The notes: generated from the sequence alone by a model not told the origin. 64,000 bases of DNA from Curtobacterium sp. MCBD17_032 (GCF_003234855.1 NZ_QKTO01000002.1:248001-312000), one strand, 5' to 3'. Counted from the first letter of the stretch, positions 50,913 through 60,162 are shown. A program made the numbers and translations.

Positions 50913-51715
50913 TTGGCCGCCTCCGACAGTTCCTTCGGCGTGCCGTCCGACGCCTGCATCCAGTAGTCCATCTTCGCGTGCACGATGTACCGCTCGGCGG
51001 CGGACCACATCGGGTGGCAGGCGGTCAGCGTGAGCCAGCGGTCCTCGGCACCGGGTTCGACGCCGGGCTTGTTCGGCACGGGGGCGATGGTCTCGATCTT
51101 GTCCGGCGTGACGATCTGGCTGTCGGTCACCTTGTAGACGTACCAGACGTCGAAGTCCTTCGCCGCGTCCGTGACGCGCACGACGACCGCGTCGCCGTTC
51201 TGCATCTCGGCGATCTGGTTGAGCGGCTTGCCGTAGGTGACACGGTGACCGGCGACGGCGAAGTTGCCCTCGGCGCCCGGCATCGCGGTGTCCTGGTAGT
51301 GCCCGAGCCCGATCGTGTTGAGGACCTGTTCACGGTCCGTGCCCTCGCCGATCGGACGGGTGTAGTCCGCCCCGAAGCGGGGGATCTGCATGGTGCCGAA
51401 CACGGTCGACAGTCCCGGCGGCTCCGACAGCACGGGTGCTTCGTCGCGGTGCTCCGGGCCGACGGCCTTCTTGGTCTCCGGCTGCTGCAGGGTGTCCACG
51501 AGCGCGTTCTGCTCGTTCACCGCGACGACGTCCGTCCACCACGCGGTCCAGACCACGTAGAGGCCGGTGCCGGCTCCCGCGATGATGAGGAGTTCCGCGA
51601 GCAGCGCGACGAGCGCGCCGAAGACGGTCTGGCGGGGGCGTCGTCGGCGGGGCCGCTCGGCCTCGGTCGCGTCGCGCGCGTCGCGTCGGGACGGCAGCGT
51701 GTCGTGAGAGGTCAC
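50909..51715 (-). CDS. Class E sortase
   Basis: A 268-residue membrane-anchored transpeptidase that links secreted proteins to peptidoglycan, recognising LAXTG-type sorting signals. The N-terminal Arg-rich cytoplasmic part precedes one helix (about 36-60), then the sortase barrel with FAVAGHRVTYG (catalytic His), the active-site Cys in LTLTACHP and the Arg region after AAERY. The GTG at 51713-51715 gives a family-like start. No sortase substrates lie nearby. It is the first gene of a two-gene leftward unit with the small membrane protein. Confidence 0.92.
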   Translation of the reverse strand: MTSHDTLPSRRDARDATEAERPRRRRPRQTVFGALVALLAELLIIAGAGTGLYVVWTAWWTDVVAVNEQNALVDTLQQPETKKAVGPEHRDEAPVLSEPPGLSTVFGTMQIPRFGADYTRPIGEGTDREQVLNTIGLGHYQDTAMPGAEGNFAVAGHRVTYGKPLNQIAEMQNGDAVVVRVTDAAKDFDVWYVYKVTDSQIVTPDKIETIAPVPNKPGVEPGAEDRWLTLTACHPMWSAAERYIVHAKMDYWMQASDGTPKELSEAAK

Positions 51716-51818
51716 TGGGACTCCGGTTCGTGTGGACGGCGCAGTAGGTCTATCAGACCACGGCGACGACTCGCTGCGGGGATCATCCACAGGGAGATCC
51801 ACCGCTACCGTGGGCGAG

Positions 51819-52310
51819 ATGGAGCACGTCATCCGCCCGTTCCGTCCCGAGGACACCGACGCGGTCGTCGCGCTGTGGGAGTCCTGCGGCCTCGTCCGCC
51901 CGTGGAACGACCCCCGTCGGGACATCGCCCGGAAGCTGACCGTGCAGCCCGAGCTGTTCCTGGTGGCGGAGGGGCGTGCGGGCGTCGACCGGGAGGCCGT
52001 GGTCGCCGCCGGCATGGCCGGCTTCGACGGGCACCGGGGCTGGGTGAACTACCTGGCCGTGCGGCCGGACCTGCAGGGTGGCGGGCTCGGACGGGCGATG
52101 ATGGCAGAGTTCGAGCGGCTGCTCACCGACATGGGGTGTCCGAAGCTCAACCTGCAGGTGCGCGCCGGGAACGAGCAGGTCATCGCGTTCTACGAGTCGC
52201 TCGGGTACGCCCCGGACCACGCGGTCTCGCTCGGCAAGCGACTCGTCGTCGACGGTGTCGGACCGGACCCACACGCCGCGGTCGTCGAGCGGACGGGTCA
52301 CACGGCCTGA
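51819..52310 (+). CDS. GNAT family N-acetyltransferase (YpeA-like)
   Basis: A 163-residue acetyltransferase. It begins EHVIRPFRPEDTDAVVALWESCGL, with the acetyl-CoA motif VRPDLQGGGLGRAMM (R/Q-x-x-G-x-G) and the AGNEQVIAFYESLGY motif B. It resembles YpeA-type enzymes. The substrate is unknown. The ATG at 51819 is chosen because it starts the conserved region. It is divergent from the sortase operon. Confidence 0.9.
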   Translation: MEHVIRPFRPEDTDAVVALWESCGLVRPWNDPRRDIARKLTVQPELFLVAEGRAGVDREAVVAAGMAGFDGHRGWVNYLAVRPDLQGGGLGRAMMAEFERLLTDMGCPKLNLQVRAGNEQVIAFYESLGYAPDHAVSLGKRLVVDGVGPDPHAAVVERTGHTA

Positions 52311-52328
52311 CGGATCCTCGCAGCGCTC

Positions 52329-53318
52329 TCAGGACAGGGCGAGCCCGACGGCGGCGCCGAACGCCAGCACGATGCCCGTCGTCTGCACCGCAGTGAGCCG
52401 CTCTCGGAGCACGACCCCGGCCAGGACGACCGTCCCGATCGGGTAGAGCGCGTTGAGGACGCTCATCACGGGCAGGGTCGACGGGTCGTCGCTCGAGTGC
52501 AGGCCCGCCTGGATGAAGAGGTTGGCGAGGGCGTCGAGGACCCCGCACCCGACGACCGCGAGCACGAGCGCGCGGCCCGGCCTCGCCCGCGGGGCACCGA
52601 CGGCTGCCGGGTCGTTGACCCCGCCGCTGGACGTGCCCGCCGGCCGGACCGCACCGCCCGCGGCGACCCCGGGGCGCCCGGCGACCGACCCTGCGTCATG
52701 CGCCGCGCCTCCCGGCCGGAGCCGGACGACCACGAGTGCCGCCGCACCGAGCAGCACCGCCTGCACGACCCGCGCCACCACGAGCGTCGCGACGCCCGCG
52801 TCCGGCGGTGCGCCGTCGTATGCCAGGACGATCCCGCCGAGCCCGCACCCCGCGGCCGCTGCCGTCACGACCCCCCGGACGGTGAGGCGGGCACCGCCGC
52901 TGTCCGGCACCGCGGCGACGAGGACGACGGCGACTCCCGCCACGACGAGCGCGACCATCCCGAGCGGGGTGAGCACCGTGCCACGGAGGAGCGCGACCGC
53001 GACCGGTACGACCGCGGTGAACACCGCGGTGAGCGGTGACAGGACGCTCATCGGTCCGGTCGCGAGCGCGGCGTACAGGAGGAGCACGCCGACGCCACCG
53101 GAGACCCCGGCGACGACACCCCAGCGGACCGCCTCGGCGCCGAAGCGCCCGCCGAGCAGGACGAGGCCGACCAGGAGCGGGGCGAGGCCGACGACGGCGG
53201 CGACCGCCGTCACCGACACCGGCCGCGCCCGGCGGGACGCGAGGCCGCCCAGGAAGTCCGCCGCGCCGTAGACGACGGCGCCGGCCAGACCGAGCAGCAC
53301 GGTGATCACGGGTCCCAT
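52329..53318 (-). CDS. EamA/DMT family transporter
   Basis: A 329-residue membrane protein with ten predicted helices in two EamA-type repeats (PVITVLLGLAGAVVYGAADFLGG at the start; PVMSVLNALYPIGTVVLAGVVLRERL near the end). A low-complexity Pro/Gly/Ala-rich loop of about 40 residues (around 212-255) separates the two halves. This family exports amino acids or metabolites. The ATG at 53316-53318 gives the first helix. It is divergent from the CPBP gene, 27 bases apart. Confidence 0.88.
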   Translation of the reverse strand: MGPVITVLLGLAGAVVYGAADFLGGLASRRARPVSVTAVAAVVGLAPLLVGLVLLGGRFGAEAVRWGVVAGVSGGVGVLLLYAALATGPMSVLSPLTAVFTAVVPVAVALLRGTVLTPLGMVALVVAGVAVVLVAAVPDSGGARLTVRGVVTAAAAGCGLGGIVLAYDGAPPDAGVATLVVARVVQAVLLGAAALVVVRLRPGGAAHDAGSVAGRPGVAAGGAVRPAGTSSGGVNDPAAVGAPRARPGRALVLAVVGCGVLDALANLFIQAGLHSSDDPSTLPVMSVLNALYPIGTVVLAGVVLRERLTAVQTTGIVLAFGAAVGLALS

Positions 53319-53345
53319 CCTGCCCCGACCGGTACCCTGCTCGGC

Positions 53346-54524
53346 GTGAGCGTTCCCTACCACCGGTTGCCCCGTGTCGATGCGGCCTGGCGGTGGTGGC
53401 GTCCGCTCGTGGCCCTGGCGGTCTTCCTCGGCTTCTACCTGCTGTCGCAGGTCCTCATCGCGATCGCCTACCTCGTGCCGATCGGGGTGCAGCGCGGCCC
53501 GGAGGGACTGGAAGACCTGCTGGCGAAGCTGTCCGAGGGGGCGCTCGACCCGACGGACCCGCTCGTGTTGTCGATGTCGCTCGTGTCCCTCGTGGTGCTC
53601 TTGCCGGCGATCATGCTGTCGACGAAGGTCGCGCGGCTCGGTCCGTACGGGTTGTTGTCCTCGATCCGGCTGCGGGTCCGGTGGGGGTGGCTCGGCTGGT
53701 GCCTGCTCCCGCTGCTGGTGCTCGGGATCGCCATGTTCCTGCTCCAGTCGTGGGGCATGTTCGCGTTCGACGGCGGGCTGCACTGGAACACCGCGGCGAT
53801 CGGTCAGTCCACCGTGTCGGTGCAGACGCTGACGGTGACGATCCTGCTCGTCGTCCTGCTCGTGCCGTTCCAGGCGGCGGCCGAGGAGTACGTCTTCCGC
53901 GGGTTCCTCATGCAGACCATCGGCTCGTGGATCCCGGTGCGGGTCGTCAGCACCGTCGTCGCCGTCGGGGTCTCGACCGTGCTGTTCGCCGTCCTGCACG
54001 TGCCGAACGGGTACAACATCTGGGGCATCCTCGACGTCGGCTCGTTCGGGCTCGTCGCGGCGGTCATCGTGCTCCGGACCGGCGGGCTCGAGGCGACGGT
54101 CCTCCAGCACGCGCTGAACAACATCATGATCTTCGTGCTGCAGGCCCCCGGGTGGTCGGAGATCGACCTGTCCGGTGAGGGCTCCCAGGGGTCGCCGGGC
54201 GGGTTCCTGGTCACGCTGGCGTCGTCCCTCTTGTACTGGGGACTCGTCGAGCTCGTGGCCCACTGGCGACGGCTGGACCGTCGCTTCCCCGGTCAGGAGG
54301 CCCCGCGGTTCCGCGGGCCGGTCCCGCCCTGGGCGGGTGGGCGGCGGTGGCTCCGGCCGGGAGGCCCGGGCTGGTCCGGTGCGCCGGCGCTCGGTCACGG
54401 GTCGGTCACCTCCGGCGATCCTGCGCGGGAGCCGGTGCCCGTCGGTGCCGGGGCCGGTGCCGGGGCCGGTGCGTCCGCCGCGACGCCTGTGGAGAAGTCC
54501 GGTGGTGTCGGCCCCCGGCCGTAG
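53346..54524 (+). CDS. CPBP family intramembrane glutamic protease
   Basis: A 392-residue membrane protein of the Abi/CAAX protease family. The signature motifs are EEYVFRG (double Glu, around 180), FAVLHVPN (motif 2 His) and LQHALNN (motif 3 His). It has about eight helices and a 90-residue Gly/Pro/Ala-rich cytoplasmic tail. Members process prenylated proteins or confer self-immunity to bacteriocins. The GTG at 53346 fits the start of helix 1. It is followed nine bases later by recQ. Confidence 0.9.
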   Translation: MSVPYHRLPRVDAAWRWWRPLVALAVFLGFYLLSQVLIAIAYLVPIGVQRGPEGLEDLLAKLSEGALDPTDPLVLSMSLVSLVVLLPAIMLSTKVARLGPYGLLSSIRLRVRWGWLGWCLLPLLVLGIAMFLLQSWGMFAFDGGLHWNTAAIGQSTVSVQTLTVTILLVVLLVPFQAAAEEYVFRGFLMQTIGSWIPVRVVSTVVAVGVSTVLFAVLHVPNGYNIWGILDVGSFGLVAAVIVLRTGGLEATVLQHALNNIMIFVLQAPGWSEIDLSGEGSQGSPGGFLVTLASSLLYWGLVELVAHWRRLDRRFPGQEAPRFRGPVPPWAGGRRWLRPGGPGWSGAPALGHGSVTSGDPAREPVPVGAGAGAGAGASAATPVEKSGGVGPRP

Positions 54525-54533
54525 GCTCGTCGC

Positions 54534-56381
54534 ATGAGTCCCACCGCGCCTGCGCCCGAGTCGGCGGGCACCCGTTCCGCTGCCCTCGACGTGCTGCACC
54601 GGGTGTGGGGGTACGACGCCTTCCGCGGCGAACAGGCCGCGATCATCGACCGGGTCGTCGCCGGCGGGGACGCCCTCGTGCTCATGCCGACCGGTGGCGG
54701 CAAGTCGCTCTGCTACCAGGTGCCCGCGCTCGTCCGCGACGGGGTCGGCGTCGTCGTGTCGCCGCTCATCGCCCTCATGCAGGACCAGGTCGACGCCCTC
54801 GCGGCGAACGGCGTCCGGGCTGTCTTCCTGAACTCGACGCAGGCGCCGGACGAACGTGCGCGTGTGGAGCGCGCGATCGTCGCCGGCGAGGTCGACATGC
54901 TCTACCTCGCGCCCGAGCGTCTGCGGATCGAGTCGACGCGAGCGCTCCTCGACCGAGCCCGCATCGCGCTCTTCGCCATCGACGAGGCGCACTGCGTCGC
55001 CCAGTGGGGGCACGACTTCCGGCCGGACTACCTCGAGCTGAGCATCCTGCACGAGCGCTGGCCGACCGTTCCGCGCATCGCCCTGACCGCCACCGCGACG
55101 CCGCAGACCCACCGCGAGATCTCCGCGCGGCTCGGACTCGACGACGCCGCCCACTTCGTCGCCGACTTCGACCGGCCGAACATCCAGTACCGCATCGAGC
55201 CGAAGACCGGCGCCCTGCAGCAGCTCCTGACGTTCATCCGCACCGAGCACAGCGGGGACGCCGGCATCGTCTACTGCCTGTCCCGCAACTCGGTCGAGCG
55301 GACCGCTGCCGCCCTGGTCGACCAGGGGATCGCCGCCCTGCCGTACCACGCCGGTCTCGACGCGCGGGTCCGCGAGCGCAACCAGTCCCGGTTCCTGCGC
55401 GAGGACGGCATCGTCATGGTCGCCACGATCGCGTTCGGCATGGGCATCGACAAGCCCGACGTCCGTTTCGTCGCGCACCTCGACCTGCCGAAGTCCGTCG
55501 AGGGCTACTACCAGGAGACCGGGCGTGCCGGCCGTGACGGGCTGCCCTCCACCGCGTGGTTGGCGTACGGGCTGAACGACGTCGTGCAGCAGCGCCGCAT
55601 GATCGACCAGTCCGAGGGCGACGCCGCGCACCGACGGCAGCTGAGTGCGCACCTCGACGCCATGCTCGCCCTGTGCGAGACGGTCGAGTGCCGACGGGTG
55701 CGCTTGCTCGCGTACTTCGGGCAGGAGTCCACGCCGTGCGGCAACTGCGACACCTGCCTGGCGCCGCCCGAGTCGTGGGACGGCACCGTCCCGGCGCAGA
55801 AGCTCCTGTCGACGATCGTGCGGCTCGAGCGCGAGCGCGGGCAGCGGTACGGCGTGGCGCACCTCGTGGACATCCTCACCGGCAAGCAGTCGCCGCGCGT
55901 GCAGGAGCTCCGACACGACACCCTCGCGACCTTCGGCATCGGCCAGGACCTCTCCGACGCCGACTGGAAGGCCGTCGCACGACAACTCCTGGCGCAGGGC
56001 TACGTCGCGGTCTCGGGCGACGGGTACGGCACGCTCGTCCTCAGTCCCACGAGCGCCGACGTCCTGGCGGGACGGGTCGAGGTCCGGATGCGCCGTGACC
56101 CGGTGAAGGCCCCGCGTGCCGGTCGCACCCGTCGGGCCGTCGTGTCGGACATGCCGCAGGAGTCGATGCCACTGTTCGAGGCGTTGCGACAGTGGCGAGC
56201 CGGTCAGGCGCGCGAGCAGGGGGTCCCGGCGTACGTGGTGTTCAACGACGCCACCCTGCGCGGGATCGCGGCGGTCCGACCGTCCGACCTCGACGAGCTG
56301 TCCGAGATCTCGGGCGTCGGTGCGGCGAAGCTCGAGTCCTACGGGCGCGCCGTCCTCGACGTGGTGGCCGCCGCGGTCTGA
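54534..56381 (+). CDS. recQ: ATP-dependent DNA helicase RecQ
   Basis: A 615-residue 3'-5' DNA helicase. It has motif 0 and Walker A MPTGGGKS, DEAH at 150-153, the aromatic-rich loop AHCVAQWGHDFRPDY, and the zinc-binding subdomain with Cys386, Cys402, Cys405 and Cys408. The RQC winged helix follows, then a full HRDC domain at the C-terminus (around 530-610). It acts in recombination repair and restart. It starts nine bases after the CPBP gene and may share its mRNA. A hairpin follows at 56398. Confidence 0.96.
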   Translation: MSPTAPAPESAGTRSAALDVLHRVWGYDAFRGEQAAIIDRVVAGGDALVLMPTGGGKSLCYQVPALVRDGVGVVVSPLIALMQDQVDALAANGVRAVFLNSTQAPDERARVERAIVAGEVDMLYLAPERLRIESTRALLDRARIALFAIDEAHCVAQWGHDFRPDYLELSILHERWPTVPRIALTATATPQTHREISARLGLDDAAHFVADFDRPNIQYRIEPKTGALQQLLTFIRTEHSGDAGIVYCLSRNSVERTAAALVDQGIAALPYHAGLDARVRERNQSRFLREDGIVMVATIAFGMGIDKPDVRFVAHLDLPKSVEGYYQETGRAGRDGLPSTAWLAYGLNDVVQQRRMIDQSEGDAAHRRQLSAHLDAMLALCETVECRRVRLLAYFGQESTPCGNCDTCLAPPESWDGTVPAQKLLSTIVRLERERGQRYGVAHLVDILTGKQSPRVQELRHDTLATFGIGQDLSDADWKAVARQLLAQGYVAVSGDGYGTLVLSPTSADVLAGRVEVRMRRDPVKAPRAGRTRRAVVSDMPQESMPLFEALRQWRAGQAREQGVPAYVVFNDATLRGIAAVRPSDLDELSEISGVGAAKLESYGRAVLDVVAAAV

Positions 56382-56397
56382 GCAGCGCGGGCGTGCT

Positions 56398-56434
56398 CCC
56401 GTCCGCCGGCTCGGTCATCCGGTCGGCGGACGGG
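56398..56434 (+). terminator. Hairpin terminator after recQ
   Basis: CCCGTCCGCCG (56398-56408) pairs perfectly with CGGCGGACGGG (56424-56434) around a 15-base loop, 16 bases after the recQ stop. Confidence 0.75.
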
Positions 56435-56478
56435 TGCGCTGCCTGCTGCGCCGACCGCTGCCTGCTCGGCACCAGGTA

Positions 56479-56507
56479 TTGCAGATGTGAAATACGAACA
56501 CTATGCT
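56479..56507 (+). promoter_or_regulatory. Sigma70-type promoter of the gene at 56573
   Basis: TTGCAG (56479-56484) and TATGCT (56502-56507) are separated by exactly 17 bases, the closest match to a canonical housekeeping promoter that I see in the window. The region between is AT-rich. Transcription would start near 56514, leaving a leader of about 60 bases. Confidence 0.7.
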
Positions 56508-56572
56508 CGGTCTCGCTCGTCGGGATCAGCACCGGCGGGACATCCGAACTCCTCCCCAGGGAAAGGCCTGCC

Positions 56573-57088
56573 ATGTCCTCCACGCCCCTCTTCGACGCCA
56601 TCGCCCGCCGTACGGCCGAGGTCGGACGCACCCGCACCGCCGGACGCGAGACCGCCCGCGCGACGTCGAACTCGCCGGCGGTCCCGGTCCCCGTCGCCGT
56701 CGACCTGGCCGCTCCGAGCACGCACACCACCGGGATCGACGCCCGGGGCACCGGGTCCGGTCTCGGTGTCCCCGCCGACGGCTCGGTAGCGGCCGGTGCC
56801 AGCACGGTGGACGCGCCGGCGTACCCGGCAGCCGCCCCGACCACTCCGACGTCGCCGGTGGGGTCGGCGGGCTCGGCCGCTCCCACCGCCGCCGTCCCCG
56901 CGGACCTCATCGCCGTGATCGACGACATCCCCGCCAGCCTCCGTGCGTCACTGGCCCGGGAGTACGCCGTCGGCCGGAACGAGCTGCCCCTGGTCGAAGC
57001 GGTCGTCGACGCCGTCACGAAGGCCGTCGTCGACGCGGTCGCCGTCGAGGTCGACCGGATCATCACGAGCGGAGTGATCCGATCCTGA
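56573..57088 (+). CDS. Orphan protein of unknown function, 171 residues
   Basis: I do not recognise it. Residues 1-30 are basic and helical (SSTPLFDAIARRTAEVGRTRT), residues 40-105 are a Pro/Ala/Thr-rich linker, and the C-terminal 65 residues form a compact helical region (LIAVIDDIPASLRASLAREYAVGRNE, then AVVDAVTKAVVDAVAVEVDRII). No signal peptide or membrane helix. A good promoter precedes it and AGGGAAAGG is a plausible ribosome site. The M23 peptidase gene starts 32 bases after its stop on the same strand, so they may be one operon. Confidence 0.68.
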   Translation: MSSTPLFDAIARRTAEVGRTRTAGRETARATSNSPAVPVPVAVDLAAPSTHTTGIDARGTGSGLGVPADGSVAAGASTVDAPAYPAAAPTTPTSPVGSAGSAAPTAAVPADLIAVIDDIPASLRASLAREYAVGRNELPLVEAVVDAVTKAVVDAVAVEVDRIITSGVIRS

Positions 57089-57120
57089 GCCGAACGCAGG
57101 CGGCCGTCGCCGCGGACACC

Positions 57121-58482
57121 ATGGTCGGCCTGGAACCGCCGCTGGCCGATCCGACTCCGCCGCTGGCCGATCCGACTCCGCCGTCGGCCGATCCGACCCC
57201 GCCGCTGGCCGGCCCGACTCCGCCGTCGGCCGATCCGACCCCCTCGGGACGCGTGGCCGAGCAGACGGGGCACCCGACCCGCCGGGCACGACGAGCGGCG
57301 GTCACGGACGCCTCGGTCAGCCCCGCGCAGCCGATGGGTGATCGGCCGGCGCCGGTCCCGCCGAGTCGACCGCGCGGACGCCGAGCGGTCACGGACGCCT
57401 CGGTCAGCCCCGCGCAGCCGATGGGTGATCGGCCGGCGCCGGTCCCGCCGATCAGGCCGCGTGGACCCCGAGCGGCCACGGCGACGAGGGTGCAGGACAC
57501 GGTCGCGCCGGACTCGGTGTGCCCGCCGCGACCCGTACCCGCGCCGCTGCCGCAGTCTGCGCAGACACGTCCGGCTGTCCCACCGCGGCTCCCCACGCCG
57601 ACAGAGCGGGACGACGCCGTCGGCGGTCCCGACGCTCCGCGCGCGGACCTCCCGAGCCGGAGGTCCGTCCACCGTCCACGCTCCGGGTCCCGACCCGGGT
57701 CCCGGTCCCGGTCGCGGTGCCGGTCGGCATCCCGACGTGCCGGACGGTCCGGCGGCAGTGCGCTCACCGTCGCGCTCGTCTCGGCCTCGCTCGTGTCCAC
57801 CGTCCATGACGTCCGTGCGCACTGGTGGGGTCGACGCCGGACCGCGATGACCGCGCTCGCACTCGCCGTGTGCCTGGTGGTCTCCGACACCGCACCCCGG
57901 TCCGCCGTCGCCGTCGCCGTCGCGTCGCCGACGGTCACCCTCGCGCCCGGTCTGCAGACGCAGGACTTCCACGGGACCAGGAGCACGACGGCCACCGTGG
58001 CCCGGGAGGGCTTCACGGTCGGAGCCGGCAGCCGGAGCGGCGTCACACTGCGCCGAGCGCCGGGGTCCGCGGAGCTGGTGGCCCGTCCGGTCGCGGGGAC
58101 GATCCCGTCGGCCGGGAACTTCGGCGGACGGGTCGTCGCCGGCTGCGCGGCGTGCTCGACCCAGCACCAGGGGACGGACTTCGCGGCCGCGCTCGGCACC
58201 CCGGTCTTCGCGGTGATGTCGGGAACGGTCGAGTCCGCCGGCGTGCTCGGCGGGTACGGCAACCAGGTGCTGCTCCGGCACCCCGACGGCACGGAGACGC
58301 GGTACGGGCACCTCTCGGTCATCGGGGTGCGGATCGGCCAGGTGGTCGGTGCCGGCGAGCAGATCGGCGCCGTCGGGAGCACCGGGATCTCCACCGGTCC
58401 GCACCTGCACTTCGAGGTGATCCTCGGCGGTCGAGCGGTCGATCCCGAACCGTGGCTCGCCGCGCGTCACCTCCTGCACTGA
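57121..58482 (+). CDS. M23 family metallopeptidase with repetitive Pro-rich region
   Basis: A 453-residue protein. Residues 1-240 are low-complexity, Pro/Arg/Ala-rich, with a repeated PLADPTPP motif and a 29-residue in-frame duplication (see 57299-57451). A hydrophobic segment (about 243-265) can serve as signal or anchor. The C-terminal M23 domain has H349xxxD353 and His428/His430 in HLHFEV, the zinc ligands, plus RYGHLS. It would cut peptidoglycan cross-links outside the cell. The ATG at 57121 is the first usable start; a CTG near 57085 is unlikely. The long cytoplasmic-looking N-terminus is unusual and the true start could be at 57847. Confidence 0.8.
   Translation: MVGLEPPLADPTPPLADPTPPSADPTPPLAGPTPPSADPTPSGRVAEQTGHPTRRARRAAVTDASVSPAQPMGDRPAPVPPSRPRGRRAVTDASVSPAQPMGDRPAPVPPIRPRGPRAATATRVQDTVAPDSVCPPRPVPAPLPQSAQTRPAVPPRLPTPTERDDAVGGPDAPRADLPSRRSVHRPRSGSRPGSRSRSRCRSASRRAGRSGGSALTVALVSASLVSTVHDVRAHWWGRRRTAMTALALAVCLVVSDTAPRSAVAVAVASPTVTLAPGLQTQDFHGTRSTTATVAREGFTVGAGSRSGVTLRRAPGSAELVARPVAGTIPSAGNFGGRVVAGCAACSTQHQGTDFAAALGTPVFAVMSGTVESAGVLGGYGNQVLLRHPDGTETRYGHLSVIGVRIGQVVGAGEQIGAVGSTGISTGPHLHFEVILGGRAVDPEPWLAARHLLH
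57299..57451 (+). repeat. 66-bp in-frame duplication in the M23 gene
   Basis: 57299-57364 and 57386-57451 are identical over 66 bases, offset by 87 (29 codons), so the reading frame is kept. It lies in the repetitive N-terminal region. Confidence 0.95.
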
Positions 58483-58562
58483 CGGCGCTGCGGCGAGGCG
58501 CCGGGGAGCGGCGTACCGTCGACGTCGTCGTGGCGCTCGGGTCACGCGGTGAGGAGACCACG

Positions 58563-59411
58563 GTGCGCGTGTCGGTGTTGGGGACCGGAGCGATGGGAGC
58601 GGGTGTGGCGCAGTCGTTGCTCCGCGACGGGCACGAGGTGACGGTGTGGAACCGCACTGCGGAGCGCGCACGGCCCCTCGCGGACCTCGGTGCGACCGTC
58701 GCGGCGGACGTCGCGGACGCCGTCGCCCATGCGCAGGTCGTGATGCTGACCCTGTTCGACACCGATGCCGTGGTCGACGTCCTCGAGCGGGCCGCCGACG
58801 GCGCGCCGGAGGACACGGTCTGGGTGCAGGCGTCGACGATCGGGGTCGCCGGCACGGAGACCGTCGTGCAGCTCGCCGCGCAGCACGGCATCACCCTGGT
58901 CGAGGCCATGATGCTCGGGACGAAGGCGCCGGCGGAGCAGGGCACGCTGACGATGCTCGTCGCGGGTGCCGCCGACGCTGTCGCCGTCGTCGAGCCGGTG
59001 CTCGATGCCGTCAGCGCCAAGGTCGTCCGGGCGGGGGACCGGGTCGGCCAGGGCACGGCGCTCAAGCTCGCGGCCAACGCGTGGATCGCGTCGATCACGG
59101 CAGCCACCGGCCAGTCGTTGGCGATCGCCTCGGCACTCGGTCTCGACCCGCAGCTCTTCCTGCAGGCGATCGAGGGGTCGGCGAGTGACTCCGCCTACGC
59201 CCACACCAAGGGCGCGGCGATGATCGCGGGGGAGTTCCCCGCCCAGTTCGCCCTCGACGGGCTGCGGAAGGACATCGGTCTCATCACGGCAGCGGCTCGA
59301 CAGGCCGGCGTCGACACGACCCTGCTCGACGCGCTCGGACGGGTGTACGCCGAGGCCAGCGCAGCGGGACACGGCGGCGACGACATCGCGGCGGTCGGCA
59401 CCGCGTTCTGA
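58563..59411 (+). CDS. NAD(P)-dependent beta-hydroxyacid dehydrogenase-like protein
   Basis: A 282-residue two-domain oxidoreductase of the 3-hydroxyisobutyrate dehydrogenase family. The N-terminal Rossmann domain has VLGTGAMGAGVAQSLL, with VTVWNRT suggesting NADP preference. The substrate region reads MLGTKAPAEQGTLTMLVAG, and GQGTALKLAANAW holds the catalytic Lys in the family position. The start used is a GTG at 58563. It may act as a glyoxylate/succinic semialdehyde-type reductase. It stands alone. Confidence 0.9.
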   Translation: MRVSVLGTGAMGAGVAQSLLRDGHEVTVWNRTAERARPLADLGATVAADVADAVAHAQVVMLTLFDTDAVVDVLERAADGAPEDTVWVQASTIGVAGTETVVQLAAQHGITLVEAMMLGTKAPAEQGTLTMLVAGAADAVAVVEPVLDAVSAKVVRAGDRVGQGTALKLAANAWIASITAATGQSLAIASALGLDPQLFLQAIEGSASDSAYAHTKGAAMIAGEFPAQFALDGLRKDIGLITAAARQAGVDTTLLDALGRVYAEASAAGHGGDDIAAVGTAF

Positions 59412-59417
59412 CGGCCC

Positions 59418-59606
59418 TCAGGAGCGGCGGAACGCCTGCCGCAGGCGCCGCACGAACCGGCTGACGGACTCGTCGTTGAGGGTGTTCGCGAGGGTGAAGG
59501 CCTCCTGCGCGGGGTCCGCGCCGTCCCGGATGCGACGCAACGCGGCGTCGGCGCGGGCGCGGGCGTCCAGCTCGGCCGCGGGCATGTCGTCCTCCGGCTC
59601 GCGCAT
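59418..59606 (-). CDS. Small acidic-N, basic-C hypothetical protein
   Basis: A 62-residue predicted protein with an acidic N-terminus and a basic C-terminal helix ending VRRLRQAFRRS. The ATG at 59604-59606 gives MREPEDDMPAAEL; a second ATG seven codons later is possible. I do not recognise it. It lies between the convergent dehydrogenase gene and the MarR gene, on the MarR strand, 37 bases downstream of it, so it could be co-transcribed. Confidence 0.55.
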   Translation of the reverse strand: MREPEDDMPAAELDARARADAALRRIRDGADPAQEAFTLANTLNDESVSRFVRRLRQAFRRS

Positions 59607-59643
59607 GTCCTCAGCGTACGCCGGGGTGCGGAGCGGGCCGGGA

Positions 59644-60153
59644 TCAGTCCTCGTCGCGGTCCGCGGTCTCGTCGACGGCACCCGCCATCTCGCGCAGGAA
59701 CGCCACGACGACGGCCATGTCCTCCGGGGGCAGGTGCTGTGCGACCTCGACCGCACGGGAGTCCAGGTCGCCGATGACCGCCAGGGCGCGACGCATCGAA
59801 CGGCCCGTCGCGGTGAGGATGACCCCGCGCCGGTCGGCCGGGTCCGCGTGCCGCTCGACGTGGCCGGACCGGACGAGACGGTCCACCAGTGCCGACGTGG
59901 ACGCCGCCGTGATGCCGAGACGCTCCGCGAGTTCCTTCGAGTTGACGGTCCGCCCCGAGGTCTCGGCGTCGACGAGCACCCGCAGGGCCATCAACGCGTT
60001 CTCACCGATGCCGAGCTCCTCGCGCACACGACGTTGGGCGGAGCTCTCGGCGGTGCGGTACCGACGCAGTGCGTTCAACACGTCCACCGCGTCGACCCGG
60101 GAGTCCTCGCCGTACCAGTAACCCGGGGCTGTGGTCGTCACCTCGGAAGTCAT
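59644..60153 (-). CDS. MarR family transcriptional regulator
   Basis: A 169-residue winged-helix regulator. The recognition region is NSKELAERLGITAASTSALVDRLVRSGHVERHADPADRRGVI, with the usual D/R-rich wing. The ATG at 60151-60153 matches the family N-terminus. An inverted repeat with GCTAGAC/GTCTAGC arms lies just before it (60163-60190). It is divergent from the alpha-E gene, so it may control that gene or itself. Confidence 0.93.
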   Translation of the reverse strand: MTSEVTTTAPGYWYGEDSRVDAVDVLNALRRYRTAESSAQRRVREELGIGENALMALRVLVDAETSGRTVNSKELAERLGITAASTSALVDRLVRSGHVERHADPADRRGVILTATGRSMRRALAVIGDLDSRAVEVAQHLPPEDMAVVVAFLREMAGAVDETADRDED

Positions 60154-60162
60154 GCCGTCAAT

